DNA from: Candidatus Eisenbergiella stercorigallinarum
Lineage (GTDB): Bacteria; Bacillota; Clostridia; Lachnospirales; Lachnospiraceae
Assembly: GCA_019120525.1 (NCBI GenBank)
Contig: DWUW01000338.1
Coordinates: 1 to 7,645 of the forward strand
Direction: 5' to 3'
DNA: 7,645 bases
The position numbers and the translations under genes are program-made. The notes under the pieces are model-generated. The model was given only the letters and a program-made list of their open reading frames with translations. It had not been told where the DNA came from and did not search any database. Of this stretch, positions 6,140 through 7,645 are shown one piece after another; the first letter of the stretch is position 1, and each line of letters starts with the position of its first letter.

Positions 6140-7087
6140 CTATTCTCCCCGCTTTTCAAAAATTCTCAGCTTCGCGCTCTTGGAACGCGGATTTTCTTCC
6201 ATCTCTTCTTCCGAAGGAAGGATGGGCTTTCTTGTGACCACCTTCCCCTCCGGCTTTTTCCCGCATACGCAGACGGGAAAATCCGGCGGGCAGGTACATG
6301 GATTCTCATTCCTGCGAAACGCCGTCTTCACGATCCGATCCTCCAGGGAATGGAAGGTGATGACGCAGAGCCTTCCGCACGGATTTAAAAGCCCGATCAG
6401 CCCGTCGATGGAATCCTTCAGGACCTCAAGCTCCCGGTTGCATTCAATACGCAGCGCCTGAAAGGTCCGCTTGGAGGGATGCCCTCCTTTTTTCTGTATC
6501 TTCGCCGGTATCGCCGCGGCGATCAGCTCATTCAGCTGCCCCGTGGTTTCAATCGGCCCGTTCTTTCTTGCCTGTACGATGTGCTTCGCGATATTTTTGG
6601 CGAACTGGTCTTCCCCGTAATCCCGGATCACCCGGTAAAGCTCAGCTTCCGTATATTCATTGACGATGTCCTTCGCCGTGAGGGCCTGCCTGGTATCCAT
6701 CCGCATGTCTAACGGCGCGTCGTACCGGTAGGAAAAACCGCGCTGCGCGTTGTCCAGCTGATAGGAGGATACGCCAAGATCCAGCAGGATCCCGTCCACG
6801 CCCTCATAGCCCAGCGCCCTTACCGCCTCCGCCGCGTTGCAGTAATTATCGCGGATCAGGGTGAACTGCCTGTCCTTTTCCCCGAACCGGGAAAGCTTTT
6901 CTTCCGCCGCGGCCAGCGCCTCCGCGTCCTGGTCCACACCGATCAGATGGCCTGTCCCGAGCCGCTTCAGGATCTCGCTGCTGTGGCCGCCGCCTCCCAG
7001 CGTGCCGTCCAGATAGACGCCGTCCGGCCGTATGTTCAGTCCTTCAATTGTTTCCTCCAGCAGTACCGATCTGTGCCTGAATTCCAT
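6140..7087 (-). CDS. rsmH: RsmH, 16S rRNA m4C1402 methyltransferase
   Basis: A full-length (315 aa) RsmH/MraW, a cytoplasmic SAM-dependent enzyme that N4-methylates C1402 in the ribosomal P site. Visible motifs in order are the SAM-binding loop DGTLGGGGHS (27-36), acidic VDQD (51-54), LLDLGVSSYQLD (101-112), GFSYRYDAPLDMRMD (117-131), HPSKRTFQALRI (203-214), ITFHSLEDRIVK (243-254) and the C-terminal NPRSKSAKLR (299-308). Near the C-terminus is a CxC-x6-CxC segment (Cys264, 266, 273, 275) that could hold a metal; I believe this occurs in many Firmicutes RsmH proteins but cannot check here. The ATG at 7087 opens with MEFRHRSVLLEE, the normal family start. The TAG stop is only 2 bp before the ftsL start, so the two are probably translationally coupled. 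Confidence 0.98.
   Translation of the reverse strand: MEFRHRSVLLEETIEGLNIRPDGVYLDGTLGGGGHSSEILKRLGTGHLIGVDQDAEALAAAEEKLSRFGEKDRQFTLIRDNYCNAAEAVRALGYEGVDGILLDLGVSSYQLDNAQRGFSYRYDAPLDMRMDTRQALTAKDIVNEYTEAELYRVIRDYGEDQFAKNIAKHIVQARKNGPIETTGQLNELIAAAIPAKIQKKGGHPSKRTFQALRIECNRELEVLKDSIDGLIGLLNPCGRLCVITFHSLEDRIVKTAFRRNENPCTCPPDFPVCVCGKKPEGKVVTRKPILPSEEEMEENPRSKSAKLRIFEKRGE
6145..6150 (-). promoter_or_regulatory. Ribosome binding site of ftsL, inside the rsmH end
   Basis: GGGGAG on the minus strand, 7 nt before the ftsL ATG at 6137, lies within the last codons of rsmH. This fits translational coupling of the two genes. Confidence 0.75.
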
Positions 7088-7202
7088 TCCGGCCGCGTCC
7101 TTTCCGGCTCTGTTGCCTTCTGCCTCTGTTCTTTCCGGGTCTGTCCGCTTCCTGCCTCTGTTCTTTCTGGATCCGTCCGCTTCCTGCCGTCCGGCCCCGG
7201 GA
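7088..7202 (-). repeat. mraZ-rsmH spacer made of degenerate ~32-bp tandem repeats
   Basis: The 115-bp spacer contains two adjacent 32-bp copies, 7120-7151 and 7152-7183, differing at only three positions by my alignment. A third, much more diverged copy lies at about 7089-7119, offset by 31 bp, and shares the core TTTCCGGCTCTGT with one mismatch. Read on the transcribed strand, each unit is purine-rich (GGAAAG, AGAGGCAGGAAGCGG). The copy nearest rsmH supplies its probable Shine-Dalgarno. A period of 32 is not a multiple of three, so this is not a coding repeat. No terminator-like hairpin with a U-tract is visible, so rsmH is probably cotranscribed with mraZ. Function, if any, is unknown; simple slippage duplication is the default explanation. 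Confidence 0.75.
7098..7105 (-). promoter_or_regulatory. Ribosome binding site of rsmH
   Basis: GGAAAGGA on the minus strand ends 10 nt before the rsmH ATG at 7087. It supports that start and lies within the degenerate repeat copy nearest the gene. Confidence 0.7.
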
Positions 7203-7640
7203 TCAGATCCCCAGCCCGAGCTCAGACATACGCTCCGCGATATCCTCCACGGACTCCTCTTCTTCCTCCTGCAGGGCCTCCCACTTCTCCCGGCTCCAGA
7301 TCTCGATGCGGCTGGCCACGCCGACCATCACCACATCCTTCACCAGGCCGGCGAAATCCCGCAGATTCGCGGGAATCAGGATCCTCCCCTGCTTGTCCAC
7401 CTCCACAGGCGCGGCTCCCGCCAGGAAGAATCTGGCAAACTGACGGTTGTCCTTCCTGCTTAACGGAAGGGCCTTCAGCTTTTCCTCAAAGGCGTTCCAT
7501 TCCTGATTGTCATACGCAAACAGGCAGCCATCCAAACCCTTTGTAACAACAAATTCTTCTCCCAGACTCTCCCGGAATCTGGCGGGTATGATCAGCCTGC
7601 CTTTGGCATCGATTGTATGGTTGTACTCACCCATGAACAT
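7203..7640 (-). CDS. mraZ: MraZ, transcriptional regulator of the dcw cluster
   Basis: A 145-residue protein, the usual MraZ length. It has two SpoVT/AbrB-like half-domains, each with the family signature: DAKGRLIIPARFR at residues 11-23 and DKQGRILIPANLR at 82-94. The MFMGEY start is typical of Firmicutes MraZ and supports the ATG at 7640; an ATG two codons later is less likely. MraZ proteins form ring oligomers that bind repeats in the promoter of their own operon and control the division/cell-wall cluster. Here that promoter and the ribosome binding site lie beyond the right edge, with only 5 bases remaining. The C-terminus carries an acidic run (EEEEE, residues 125-129) before a short helix-like end. 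It is the first gene of the minus-strand operon, followed after 115 bp by rsmH. Identity is secure; the direction of regulation in this organism is unknown. Confidence 0.97.
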   Translation of the reverse strand: MFMGEYNHTIDAKGRLIIPARFRESLGEEFVVTKGLDGCLFAYDNQEWNAFEEKLKALPLSRKDNRQFARFFLAGAAPVEVDKQGRILIPANLRDFAGLVKDVVMVGVASRIEIWSREKWEALQEEEEESVEDIAERMSELGLGI

Positions 7641-7645
7641 GACAA

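Noticed and set aside
7206..7546. Plus-strand open frames covering the mraZ end and the mraZ-rsmH spacer
   Set aside because: They are Pro/Ser/Arg-rich shadows crossing the repeats, with no ribosome binding site or domain support.

Overview
The window is a conserved division and cell-wall (dcw) gene cluster, entirely on the minus strand. Reading 7645 down to 1 gives mraZ, rsmH (mraW), an ftsL-type gene, two consecutive class B penicillin-binding protein (PBP) genes, mraY, and the first 117 codons of murD, which runs off the left edge. The protein sequences look like Clostridia. Examples are the MFMGEYNHTIDAKGR start of MraZ, the CxC...CxC segment of RsmH, and paired PBPs with WRNxCISxTYEPGS active-site regions. 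The fairly GC-rich codon use and the lack of murE between the PBPs and mraY suggest a Lachnospiraceae-type gut anaerobe. That placement is an inference from sequence style, not from a search.

Layout on the minus strand: mraZ (7640-7203), a 115-bp spacer built from degenerate ~32-bp repeats, rsmH (7087-6140), 2 bp, ftsL (6137-5619), 18 bp, PBP-1 (5600-3222, TTG start), a 98-bp spacer with a large hairpin over the next ribosome binding site, PBP-2 (3123-1369), 13 bp, mraY (1355-399), a 47-bp spacer with a small GC-rich inverted repeat, then murD (351 to beyond 1). No stretch over 300 bp lacks a gene. I see no plus-strand gene, RNA gene, mobile element or CRISPR array. The mraZ promoter lies beyond the right edge. 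I found no convincing internal promoter or intrinsic terminator, so this looks like one operon entering and leaving the window.

How the genes work together: MraZ is the cluster's DNA-binding regulator and RsmH methylates 16S rRNA. FtsL is a bitopic scaffold of the divisome. The two PBPs are septal and/or spore-cortex transpeptidases that crosslink peptidoglycan. MraY makes lipid I, and MurD adds D-Glu to UDP-MurNAc-L-Ala.

This is a core locus, not a new system. The points worth a second look are the hairpin that hides the PBP-2 Shine-Dalgarno, KTA in place of KTG in PBP-2, a conserved cysteine pair in both PBPs resembling the redox switch of Bacillus SpoVD, an acidic repeat-bearing tail on PBP-1, and the repeat-built mraZ-rsmH spacer.
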